DNA of 64,000 bases from G963662905 sp963662905. Its GTDB lineage: Bacteria; Bacteroidota; Bacteroidia; Bacteroidales; WRLA01. Location of the stretch: contig CAXXFD010000003.1 of NCBI GenBank assembly GCA_963662905.2, forward strand, positions 62,001-126,000, written 5' to 3'. Position numbers and translations under genes: made by a program. Positions 9,680 to 16,918 of the stretch are shown here, one piece after another (within the stretch, counting starts at the first letter, position 1; each line of letters opens with the position of its first letter). A model generated the notes under the pieces. The model was not told the origin of the DNA. It searched no databases and saw only the letters and a program-made list of their open reading frames with translations.

Positions 9680-9878
9680 AGATTTCTTCAGACAACACTC
9701 CGCTTTGCTTTGTGTTTTGGTCGAAATGACCGTTTTTTATTGTCAGGAAGCAGGGGGAAGGCAGATTGTGTGCCTTCCGCGCCCGTTCCGTTATCTGCCT
9801 TCCCCCTGCAAAATAACCTTTAAAATAGTCATTTCGATGGAGGTTTATGCCTGAAAGGCATTACCGACTGAGAAATCT
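9680..9878. mobile_element. Nested palindromic element (MITE-like)
   Basis: Three nested inverted pairs share one centre: AGATTTCT (9680-9687) with AGAAATCT (9871-9878), TCGAAATGAC (9721-9730) with GTCATTTCGA (9828-9837), and a perfect 17-bp pair GCAGGGGGAAGGCAGAT (9750-9766) with its complement (9793-9809) around a 26-nt loop. This is the style of Bacteroidota miniature elements ending in TCGAAATGAC. It is non-coding. Confidence 0.65.
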
Positions 9879-9964
9879 ATGAGCTTTTTTAAATAAAGCT
9901 TTTAATCTTAATAATCATCTGTTATTTAGAATACAGCCACTACTATTAAGCTATAGGAGCAATC

Positions 9965-10056
9965 ACTCATCGGATGACGAACAAATACCTATTCATCGGA
10001 TGACTCCAAGTCATCCGATGAGTGGATAAAAGGACAAGCCCAGTCGTCCGATGAGT
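9965..10056. repeat. REP-like TCATCGGATGA repeats
   Basis: Four copies of TCATCSGATGA in both orientations. The central one (9993-10021) is a hairpin with 13-bp arms TCATCGGATGACT and a 3-nt loop. The same hairpin recurs at 45618-45652. No RAYT transposase is seen in the window. Confidence 0.7.
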
Positions 10057-10149
10057 TATTCTGAAACCACCCAATAAGTATATTTACAGAATATCTGCCC
10101 GAAGCAAGCCCACAGCACCCGACTGCCCTCAAAGTATTTGCAGCGACTT

Positions 10150-10180
10150 GGTATAGCGATGGTATAGCGATGGTATAGCG
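10150..10180. repeat. Three-copy tandem repeat, unit GGTATAGCGAT
   Basis: Three consecutive 11-bp units in a non-coding stretch. Confidence 0.75.
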
Positions 10181-10711
10181 AAAACCCCTGTGGGGATATC
10201 ATGGGTTTTAGCAGGAATTGCGGTGATAGTCCGTAAATATTTGCCTTATAAAAATACCGGGCCGGACCTGTTATAATTGTCTGCTAATTTTCATCCTCGC
10301 CTGTGCTGTTCTGCCTGCCTGATAAAGAATTGCCAAATCCGGCATGCTTTTTATAATTACTAAGGTCTTCCTCGATTTACTACAAGCATTTAAATTGATG
10401 ATAACATGCGTAGAAATTATTTTTAATGCGCATAAAAAACTTTTTTCACGCGCATAAAAATCAATTTTGATGCGCATGAAAACATCAGGGCAACAAGAGC
10501 TGTTGAAAGAAAGATGCTTTTGTGTGTTCAGATAAGACACGGGAATATGATGAGAGGATCGGTTTTTTTGCCAAAGACAGGTGGGCTTGTTTGGTTTATG
10601 CCATTAATATGATTACCCTCCGAAAAACGCGGGTAATCCAAAAAAAAACAACATAGAACCATACGTATCAATCAATATTTTCCATATATTTGATGCTTGA
10701 AACAAAAATTA
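10181..10711. other. Non-coding spacer with hairpins and repeat scrap
   Basis: No credible gene. It contains an imperfect inverted repeat (GCGCATAAAAAT / ATTTTGATGCGC, 10450-10475) and a perfect stem (GATTACCC / GGGTAATC, 10611-10639). A scrap near 10568-10590 (GCCAAAGACAGGTGGGCTT) matches the 510-bp repeats at 14.9 and 16.1 kb. Confidence 0.5.
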
Positions 10712-11133
10712 ATGAGGAAGCCCAAAATCACACTGGCATTTGAAGAACACCGCAATCAGGCGGTGGTAAGCCTGTGTTTTGAAAAGGACTCCACACTTAT
10801 CGGGAAGGTAAAAGCCCTCCCGAATGCCCGTTGGAGCCAGAGCAGAAAGTTTTGGTACATTCCAAAAGAAGCATTTGATCTGCATACAGTTTTTGAAATG
10901 CTCAATCCGTTTGCTTATTTGGATTATTCGGCGATTAAAGACATTGTAAAGCGAGCAGCCGAACAAGCCGGAATTACCAGAGATCTTACGCCTTATATAT
11001 TCAGGCACACAGAGCTACGCTTAATACAAGAGGCACTGAGGCATGCAAGTAGCAAAACCACGGAGATTTACACGAGGGTAAGCAGAAAAACGTCAAACGT
11101 ATGCCCAACCTCTTAGATGACATTGAGCTATGA
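10712..11133 (+). pseudogene. Decayed tyrosine recombinase
   Basis: The N-terminal part (KPKITLAFEEHRNQAVVSL... ARWSQSRKFWYIPKE) is typical of Bacteroidota XerC/D-like integrases. The frame then jumps to catalytic-domain pieces: AEQAGITRDLTPYIFRHT, then directly ELRLIQEALRHASSKTTEIYTRVS. The first catalytic Arg region and the segment after RHT are deleted. A one-base shift after VSRK moves the natural ending (VKRMPNLLDDIEL, stop 11131-11133) out of frame. About 140 residues remain of an expected 350 or more. It lies about 90 bp before the first cassette-like unit of the island. Confidence 0.8.
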
Positions 11134-11220
11134 ATGAAATTAGAAGAATAAAAGGGGCTCATTCCGTTTATCGTGGTGCATTTGGATCAATAAACGGAAT
11201 AACGTTCCGTTTAAAAACGA

Positions 11221-11230
11221 GTTATGCACC
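11221..11230 (+). repeat. Left boundary motif of cassette-like unit A
   Basis: GTTATGCACC here is the exact complement of GGTGCATAAC at 11734-11743, which follows the next gene. Just before it, ATTCCGTTTAT and ATAAACGGAAT form an 11-bp inverted repeat (about 11163-11204). The pairing is what a recombined integron cassette would show. Confidence 0.5.
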
Positions 11231-11249
11231 ATAAATTCAAAGAACAGAA

Positions 11250-11729
11250 ATGATAAGAAAAATATTTACCCTATTGCTTATATTGACTGTGACTCTGACA
11301 TTTTCGCAGACTGAAAATTATGAAAATATCTATTTCATAAAATTTAAAGTGTATCAGAAAGAATTTAATAAAGGAGTACCGTTTGCAGAAATATGCATCA
11401 CAGACAAGAAAGATGATTATATATTTAACTGCATTGCCACAGACTTTGATGGTTATGCTATTTTTCATATCAATCCTAATAAATACAATGTCGATTCAAC
11501 ATATTTGAGAATTAGAATACTAAAAGGACATACAAAATCAGACTTCGGTAAACCTATTAACATCCCATTGAATAGAATTTCGCTATTGAAAGACAATGAT
11601 TTGGAAAATGACATTAAAATCTCTTTGACTGACTATAAAATTCTTAGTGAAAAAGAATATAAGAAACACAGAAAAGAATATGGACTAATGCCAGAAAGAC
11701 AGCCGACAAAGGCAATAGATGTAAAATAA
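11250..11729 (+). CDS. Secreted hypothetical protein
   Basis: 159 residues with a clear signal peptide (MIRKIFTLLLILTVTLTFSQ, cleavage near TFSQ). The region GVPFAEICITDKK ... IATDFDGYAIFHINP resembles the carboxypeptidase regulatory-like beta-sandwich fold common in Bacteroidota surface proteins. No sorting domain or lipobox is present, so a periplasmic location is likely. It is the sole gene of cassette-like unit A and its function is unknown. Confidence 0.7.
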   Translation: MIRKIFTLLLILTVTLTFSQTENYENIYFIKFKVYQKEFNKGVPFAEICITDKKDDYIFNCIATDFDGYAIFHINPNKYNVDSTYLRIRILKGHTKSDFGKPINIPLNRISLLKDNDLENDIKISLTDYKILSEKEYKKHRKEYGLMPERQPTKAIDVK

Positions 11730-11733
11730 TTAC

Positions 11734-11877
11734 GGTGCATAACAGCGGCTCATAGTGCATGCCGCAGATAGTGCTTATTAAGAAAGAAAATTGTAAAAAT
11801 AAAAATGGTGCAAATCAAGAAAAAATGGAGTAATAATGCGGCACGCACCATAGCCGCAAACCGTTGGGGGTAATGCT
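11734..11877 (+). repeat. attC-like structured segment, units A/B junction
   Basis: The segment opens with GGTGCATAAC and ends in ACCGTTGGGGGTAATGCT. Between them, GCGGCTCATAGTGCATGCCGC (11745-11765) pairs imperfectly with GCGGCACGCACCATAGCCGC (11838-11857) around a 72-nt AT-rich loop. This is the general plan of an integron attC site: RYYYAAC-like left core, imperfect arms, GTTRRR-like right core. No integrase gene is in the window, so the assignment is structural only. Confidence 0.45.
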
Positions 11878-11915
11878 AAAAAGACCTCTCAATATTCAAA
11901 AAAACCATTAAACAA

Positions 11916-11950
11916 CTTTAGATTTACTTTAGAATTTGAATTTAGATTTG
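11916..11950 (+). promoter_or_regulatory. Activator-type promoter of the response regulator gene
   Basis: Two 11-bp direct repeats, CTTTAGATTTA (11916-11926) and CTTTAGAATTT (11927-11937), are followed after 5 bp by TAGATTTG (11943-11950), a match to the -7 consensus TAnnTTTG. There is no -33 TTTG; the repeats occupy that place, as expected for an OmpR/PhoB activator. The ATG is only 4 bp beyond the -7 box, which predicts a leaderless transcript. The PepSY gene has the same module at 13874-13908. Confidence 0.65.
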
Positions 11951-11954
11951 TCAA

Positions 11955-12632
11955 ATGAAGATATTGATAGTAGAAGATGAAACAGACTTATTGATAACGA
12001 TAAGTAATTATCTCACCAAAGAAAAATACATCTGTGAATTAGCTGACAATTTCCAGAAAGCTTCTGAAAAAATTGCCATCTACGAGTATGATATTATCCT
12101 TCTTGACATAACCCTTCCTGATGGAAATGGGATTGATCTGCTTAAAAGCATAAAAAAGAATAATCTGGAAGCTGGTATTATAATTCTTTCAGCAAAAAGT
12201 TCATTGGATGACAAAATTAACGGGCTTGATCTTGGTGCGGATGACTATATCACAAAGCCATTCCAACTAAGTGAATTAAATTCACGAATAAAGGCAGTTT
12301 TGCGAAGACATCACTTTGATGGAAGTAATGTTTTGCAATTCAATGAAATAAAAATTGATACAGCAAGCAAGACAATACAAATTAATAATGAGGAAATCAT
12401 CGTGACCAAAAAAGAATACGACATGCTGCTATATTTTATCGTAAATAAAAACAGAGTTTTAACAAAAGAAGCTATTGCAGAGCACCTTTGGAACGACAAT
12501 ATTGACCTTGCAGACAACTTTGATTTTATCTATACGCACCTTAATAATATCAGACGCAAGATAAAATCTAAAGGCGGAAACGATTATATTAAAACCATTT
12601 ATGGGATGGGTTATAAATTTTCTGACCAATGA
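11955..12632 (+). CDS. OmpR/PhoB-family response regulator
   Basis: 225 residues. The receiver domain has acidic E7/D8, phospho-acceptor Asp51 in ILLDITLPDGNG, Ser/Thr in IILSAK and Lys in YITKPF. A winged-helix DNA-binding domain of the Trans_Reg_C type (about 125-223) ends with YIKTIYGMGYKF. The stop overlaps the kinase start by 4 nt (ATGA), so the two are translationally coupled. Matching direct repeats in front of this gene and of the PepSY gene suggest that it activates both. Confidence 0.95.
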   Translation: MKILIVEDETDLLITISNYLTKEKYICELADNFQKASEKIAIYEYDIILLDITLPDGNGIDLLKSIKKNNLEAGIIILSAKSSLDDKINGLDLGADDYITKPFQLSELNSRIKAVLRRHHFDGSNVLQFNEIKIDTASKTIQINNEEIIVTKKEYDMLLYFIVNKNRVLTKEAIAEHLWNDNIDLADNFDFIYTHLNNIRRKIKSKGGNDYIKTIYGMGYKFSDQ

Positions 12633-13867
12633 AGTTTTTATCACTTATAAACCGAAATTATTTATTAACAATCAGTATCTTGTTAGTAATTACAAGTTTG
12701 GTTGCATTTTACATTCTACAAAAAACATTGACCGAAGATGCAAAAGAAGATCTTCTGGAAAGTGAACATGCAATTATTAATGAAATTAAAACCCGAAACA
12801 ATTTACCAAACATTTACCCAACGATAGAGACAGATTCTGTTTCAAATGATGAAATAATTAAGAAGTCTTTTAAAGAAGTGTTGATAAAAGACCGGTTTGA
12901 TGATGGTGAAGAAGAACCGTTCCTGGAATACAGAAACATCGTAAGTATTAATGGAAAACTCTACAAAATAACAATTAGAAAATCTTTGTTTGAGTACGAG
13001 GAATTATTACTTGCAATTTCTATTCCCTTGTTTTCTTTACTTCTGTTAGCATTCCTTTTTTCGTTTTTGATTAACAGGAGATTAAACAAAACCGTTTGGA
13101 AAGATTTTGAACTCAATTTGGGCATATTAAAGAAGTTTTCTTTTAAAGATGCTGAAGGAATTAAATTGAAGAAAACCAACATTCAGGAATTTGATGAACT
13201 CAACAAGTCAATAACCGAATTAACCAACAAGCTCCTTTCCGACTATCAGGCATTAAAGGATTTTACTGAAAATGCCTCACATGAAATTCAAACCCCAGTT
13301 TCAATCATATCGGTTAATCTGGAAGAAATGTTACAGCACAATATTACTGAACAAACTTTTCAATTGATAGTAAATACCCAACAGATATTGAAACGATTGT
13401 CGGATTTGAATAAACACCTACTGCTACTCACAAAAATTGAAAACCGACAGTTTTCATCTGATGAAGAAATTGACATTAGTAGTTATATCGAAAGTAAGAT
13501 TGTAGAATTTACGCCATTGATTAAATCCAAGAACTTAAAAGTTAAAGTTACAACTGATGGAGTTTTTGAGGTAAGAATGAGCCCTGAACTAGTTGATATT
13601 TTACTCAACAATCTTCTAACAAACGCAGTGAAGTATAATTCAATTAACGGGAATATTTACATAGAAATCAGTAAATCAGAATTGAAGATATGTAATAGCG
13701 GAGCATCAAATAAACTGACAAATGAAACTATCTTCAACCGATTTACCAAAGAGAATTCGCAATCTTATGGACTGGGATTGGCAATAGTAAAACAAATTTG
13801 TGTTACTCATAATATCGAAATAAATTATTTGAAAAAAAATATTCATTGTTTTGTTTTATCAAAATGA
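12629..13867 (+). CDS. Sensor histidine kinase of the two-component system
   Basis: 412 residues. Two membrane helices (about 10-29 and 125-147) enclose a periplasmic loop of roughly 95 residues that contains many acidic residues. HisKA follows, with His218 in ENASHEIQTPVS, then HATPase with the N box NNLLTNAVKYN and a G2-like SYGLGLAIVKQI. The G1 region (ICNSGAS) is weaker than usual. It is coupled to the preceding response regulator and followed 71 bp later by a PepSY-like lipoprotein that probably belongs to the same regulon. Confidence 0.93.
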   Translation: MKFLSLINRNYLLTISILLVITSLVAFYILQKTLTEDAKEDLLESEHAIINEIKTRNNLPNIYPTIETDSVSNDEIIKKSFKEVLIKDRFDDGEEEPFLEYRNIVSINGKLYKITIRKSLFEYEELLLAISIPLFSLLLLAFLFSFLINRRLNKTVWKDFELNLGILKKFSFKDAEGIKLKKTNIQEFDELNKSITELTNKLLSDYQALKDFTENASHEIQTPVSIISVNLEEMLQHNITEQTFQLIVNTQQILKRLSDLNKHLLLLTKIENRQFSSDEEIDISSYIESKIVEFTPLIKSKNLKVKVTTDGVFEVRMSPELVDILLNNLLTNAVKYNSINGNIYIEISKSELKICNSGASNKLTNETIFNRFTKENSQSYGLGLAIVKQICVTHNIEINYLKKNIHCFVLSK

Positions 13868-13873
13868 CCCGGA

Positions 13874-13908
13874 CTTTTAAATTGCTTTAGAATTGGGATA
13901 TAAGTTTG
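13874..13908 (+). promoter_or_regulatory. Activator-type promoter of the PepSY-like gene
   Basis: Direct repeats CTTTTAAATTG (13874-13884) and CTTTAGAATTG (13885-13895) are followed after 5 bp by TAAGTTTG (13901-13908). Period, spacing and sequence match the module at 11916-11950. The predicted leader to the ATG at 13939 is about 25 nt. Confidence 0.65.
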
Positions 13909-13938
13909 CAGTATGTTTAACTTAAAAAAGAGAAATAA

Positions 13939-14475
13939 ATGAAGAATTTAATGATTTTAGTGATGGTCTTAATCACAATGTCTTTTACAGCCTGTGGGCA
14001 AAAAAAAGATGTACCATCTAATGTTAAAAAAGCTTTTGAACAAAAAGTGTCAAACGCCAAAGATGTGGAATGGGAATATGATAGCGAAGACAAACTTTGG
14101 GAAGTAGAATATGAAATTGGCAAAGCTGAATTTACATCAGCATTTGATGAAAATGGCAAATGGGTTGAAACTGAAAAAGAAATTAAATTTTCTGAACTAC
14201 CAGAAGCAGTTAAAGCAACTCTGAAAGCAGATTACTCTGATTATGAGGTTGAAGAAGTGGAGTTTGTTGAGACACCCGAAGGCAAGTTTTATGAGGTCGA
14301 AGTTGAATTGGAAAAAGATGACAAAGAGTTAGAATTTGAACTTCTTTTCTCGCCTGATGGTAAGGTGGTTAAGAAGGAACAAGAAAAAGATGACGATGAT
14401 GACGATGATGATGATGAAGATGAAGATGAAGATGACGACAATGACGAGGATGATAACGATGAGGATGATGAATAA
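13939..14475 (+). CDS. PepSY-like lipoprotein with an acidic tail
   Basis: 178 residues. The signal sequence ends in a lipobox (SFTACG, Cys19). Two PepSY-like/DUF2874 repeats follow (about 25-85 and 85-145; motifs VKKAFEQKV...VEWEYD, LPEAVKATLKADY). The last 28 or so residues are almost only Asp and Glu, encoded by a GAT/GAC/GAA triplet tract from about 14390. PepSY-like lipoproteins often sit next to two-component systems in Bacteroidota. The tail could bind divalent cations, which is inference. It is the last gene of cassette-like unit B. Confidence 0.85.
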   Translation: MKNLMILVMVLITMSFTACGQKKDVPSNVKKAFEQKVSNAKDVEWEYDSEDKLWEVEYEIGKAEFTSAFDENGKWVETEKEIKFSELPEAVKATLKADYSDYEVEEVEFVETPEGKFYEVEVELEKDDKELEFELLFSPDGKVVKKEQEKDDDDDDDDDEDEDEDDDNDEDDNDEDDE

Positions 14476-14478
14476 AAA

Positions 14479-14493
14479 AGCACATACCCCCAA
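14479..14493 (+). repeat. Right boundary motif of cassette-like unit B
   Basis: TACCCCCAA at 14485-14493 is the exact complement of TTGGGGGTA at 11864-11872, the start of the unit. Directly after it an IS91-type end begins, so the original segment beyond this point is lost. Confidence 0.45.
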
Positions 14494-14860
14494 CAATTAA
14501 GCAACGTTTTCCGGCCTAAGCCGGAATATCCCGTTAGGCGGGACAAGTAGTGCTTTGTGTTGAAGAGCCTGTCCCGAGCCCCTTCGGGAAAACCGGCTTA
14601 CATTTGTATTGGGGAATCAATTTTTGAGATATTTTCTACTAAATACCTTAAGGGAAGGGAATACAGGCCATTTTCAGCCAAAAGCTTTGGTTTGCAATAA
14701 TTACAATGGGCGTTTTGTCAATATCTATCGCCATCTGCAGCCCATTTTGTGGGGTTTTGGCATAATCATATCAGTCCTGCATTGCAGGGGCAGAGGGAAA
14801 ACAATAAAGCATGTGCATTTTCTCAGCAAGCATCCGGAGCCCTGAACAGGGGAAGATATT
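14494..14860 (-). mobile_element. Remnant of an IS91-type right end
   Basis: The segment starts with CAATTAAGCAACG and runs, with scattered differences, along the reverse complement of 30377-30670, the right-hand 290 bp of the intact IS91-type element. It stops near the 3' end of where the transposase would be. It is non-coding here: open frames in it are by-products. Confidence 0.8.
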
Positions 14861-15370
14861 GGTTTGCTTAGCCGGAATCCGGCATTTTTTCCAAAGACAG
14901 GCGGGCTTATCCGTTTTAATAAACGCTTATATCCGGTTATAAGCGTTTAATAAAACGGCTACGAAAGCTATTTTGGATAAATTCAGGTGCTTTTTTTTAA
15001 GGTTTTTAGCTTACGTGCATTTTATAATGCACATGGGTCAAGCACAACAGGATCGTGGCATTTTTATGAAATATGTTCGTTTCACAAACTGCATGGTTTA
15101 GGCTCCATTTCGTTTCGGGCAGGGAAGAAGCCAACAGTGCAGCATATTCGTGTGTCAAAGCAAAATACTTTGCGTGGAAAAAATGAAAGATTTGCAGAAA
15201 TCATCCTTGGAAATTAGACAATATTATCTACATTTGTTGAGAAACAAAGAAAATGTATATGAAACCGGCATGCACCCATACATATTTTGTTGAAATAAAG
15301 CCTGATAGGCAAACACCTGCTTCGGACAAAGGCGATGTAATGGTAATTGGGGGTTCTTATATGCAGAAGT
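14861..15370. repeat. 510-bp direct repeat, copy 1
   Basis: Nearly identical to 16119-16631. It contains a hairpin of about 20 bp (GTTTTAATAAACGCTTATA arm, 14911-14958). It also carries a short open stretch, MKDLQKSSLEIRQYYLHLL..., that stops early in both copies, so it may be a gene fragment. Identity between the copies ends at the GTT that opens the next unit. Confidence 0.75.
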
Positions 15371-15383
15371 TGGCTATAATGCT
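15369..15383 (+). repeat. Left boundary motif of cassette-like unit C
   Basis: GTTGGCTATAATGCT matches the complement of AGCACTATAACCAGC (16053-16067) at 12 of 15 positions. It is followed by AAAAAGAC, as at 11878. Confidence 0.4.
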
Positions 15384-15452
15384 AAAAAGACTCTGCAAAA
15401 ATTGAAACTTTGCGATTAAATTGCGATTTTTGCAAAAAGAAATTGATTAAAA

Positions 15453-15898
15453 ATGAAGCTTGATAAGTATGAGTTAAAATCAGGAGAGCAACTTGAGGTT
15501 TTTGAGTTTGTTAGTATTGGACAGAAAGGGAAAATCCCTAAGATTGTGCAATATACACCGACCAACTACAAAGACTTATACAATCTTGGCTTCGGAGACA
15601 AAAATATTGAGACTGGAGAAATAGATGATTCTGTAATCTCAAATAATGGAGACAGTGAGAAAGTATTAGCTACGTTGTCGCGACTTTGTATGCATTCATT
15701 GATAAGCACAAAGAAGCAATGGTATATGCAACTGGAAGTACAAAATCCAGGATTCGATTATATCGAATGGGGATTACAAAATATCTCGATGAGATTAAAG
15801 AAGATTTCGAAATTTATGGAGAGCTTGAAAATGGATGGGAAGAATTTCGAAAAGATGTTGAATATGAAGCATTTCTTGTAAAACTTAAAGATAATTAG
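15453..15898 (+). pseudogene. DUF6934 family gene with one frameshift
   Basis: The first frame encodes MKLDKYELKSGEQLEVFEF ... ISNNGDSEKVLATLS. The remainder (YAFIDKHKEAMVYATGSTKSRIRLYRMG ... DYEAFLVKL-like ending) is in the next frame. One inserted or missing base near 15670-15680 (GCTACGTTGTCGCG) would join them into a protein of about 148 residues with the expected VLATVVATLYAF sequence. DUF6934 proteins are small, lie in accessory loci of Bacteroidota and have no known function. A sequencing error is possible. Confidence 0.75.
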
Positions 15899-15900
15899 CA

Positions 15901-16062
15901 ATGGGATTCAGAGACATTAATACAAAAAAGAAACCCGTTGTGTTGGTAGATAAGTCGTTAGACTTTTTCAACGATAAAATTCTTTTTCCGAAGAAATTAG
16001 AAAAAGCAAATGAAATGTTGAAAAAAGTTGGACTTCCAAAGCTTGATAAAAAAGCACTATAA
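15901..16062 (+). CDS. Small basic protein downstream of DUF6934
   Basis: A 53-residue frame (MGFRDINTKKKPVVLVDKSL, ending LPKLDKKAL) starts 2 nt after the DUF6934 stop, so it is probably co-translated. It is rich in Lys (about 14 of 53), predicted partly helical, and has no signal peptide. A small gene packed against a DUF6934 gene in a mobile unit hints at a two-gene module such as toxin-antitoxin; that is inference from arrangement only. Confidence 0.6.
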   Translation: MGFRDINTKKKPVVLVDKSLDFFNDKILFPKKLEKANEMLKKVGLPKLDKKAL

Positions 16063-16118
16063 CCAGCACACAATATAGCAAATGGCGGGGATATTAGTAA
16101 ATTCGGGCGAAATGTGCG

Positions 16119-16631
16119 GGTTTGCTTAGCCGGAATCCGGCATTTTTGCCAAAGACAGGCGGGCTTATCCGTTTTAATAAACGCTTATATCCGGATATAA
16201 GCGTTTAATAAAACGGCTACGTAAGCGATTTTGGATAAATTCAGGTGCTTTTTTTTGGTTTTTAGCTTACGTGCATTTTATAGTGCACATGGGTCAAGCA
16301 CAACAGGATCGTGGCATTTGTATGAAATATGTTCGTTTCACAAGCAGCATGGTTTAGGCTCCATTTCGTTTCGGTTCGGGCAATGAAGAAGCCAAAAGTG
16401 CAGCTTATTCGGGTGTCAAAGCAAAATACTTTGCGTGGAAAAAATGAAAGATTTGCAGAAATCATCCTTGGAAATTAGACAATATTATCTACATTTGTTG
16501 AGAAACAAAGAAAATGTATATGAAACCGGCATGCACCCATACTAATTTTGTTGAAATAGTGGCAGATACGCAAACACCAGCTTCGCACAAAGGCGATGTA
16601 TTGGTAATTGGGGGTTCTTATATGCAGGAGT
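16119..16631. repeat. 510-bp direct repeat, copy 2
   Basis: The second copy of 14861-15370, including the hairpin (16169-16216). It lies between the small gene of unit C and the R-M unit. The copies diverge exactly after ATATGCAGRAGTT: TGGCTATAATG in copy 1, AGGGGCAAGTG in copy 2. The two copies flank unit C as direct repeats. Confidence 0.75.
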
Positions 16632-16918
16632 TAGGGGCAAGTGTAAAAAAGACCACGACAACCTTAAACGACAACAATAAAATTTGATAAAACAGACGAA
16701 TTAGCTTTATGAAACGACAGTGCAAATTTGAGGGAATTTATTTTGTTTTTTTCTCCCACCCGCAAAAGGAGATTGAAACCCCAACCCGCATTGCACACAT
16801 TGGCAAGCCGCACGAGCCGAAGCGCAAACCAAAGCTTGCCAAAGAGTGCAATTTTGCCGACACACAAGCTGATAATCTGAAGCATTATCTGTATTTTTGA
16901 GGTTTTTAGAAAATTAAA
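16632..16918. promoter_or_regulatory. Leader region of the R-M operon
   Basis: Non-coding. It opens with the boundary motif GTTAGGGGCAAGTG (16630-16643) and holds the left R-M flank repeat at 16792-16847. TATTTTTG at 16892-16899 fits the -7 consensus and lies 20 bp before hsdR. I see no clear -33 box. Confidence 0.4.
16792..16847 (+). repeat. Flanking direct repeat of the R-M locus, left copy
   Basis: This sequence (core CAAACCAAAGCTTGCCAAAGAG) has a diverged direct copy at 27528-27582 (core CAAACCAAAGGCTTACAAAAGAG). The two bracket the complete R-M operon. Confidence 0.65.

Noticed and set aside
14289..14546. Minus-strand poly-Ser frame
   Set aside because: It is antisense to the Asp/Glu triplet tract of the PepSY-like gene.
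14987..15217. 76-residue frame in the 510-bp repeat
   Set aside because: The second copy of the repeat interrupts it, and no domain is recognisable.
16709..16900. 63-residue frame before hsdR
   Set aside because: It covers the flank repeat, which also gives a spurious frame at 27.5 kb; not conserved as protein.
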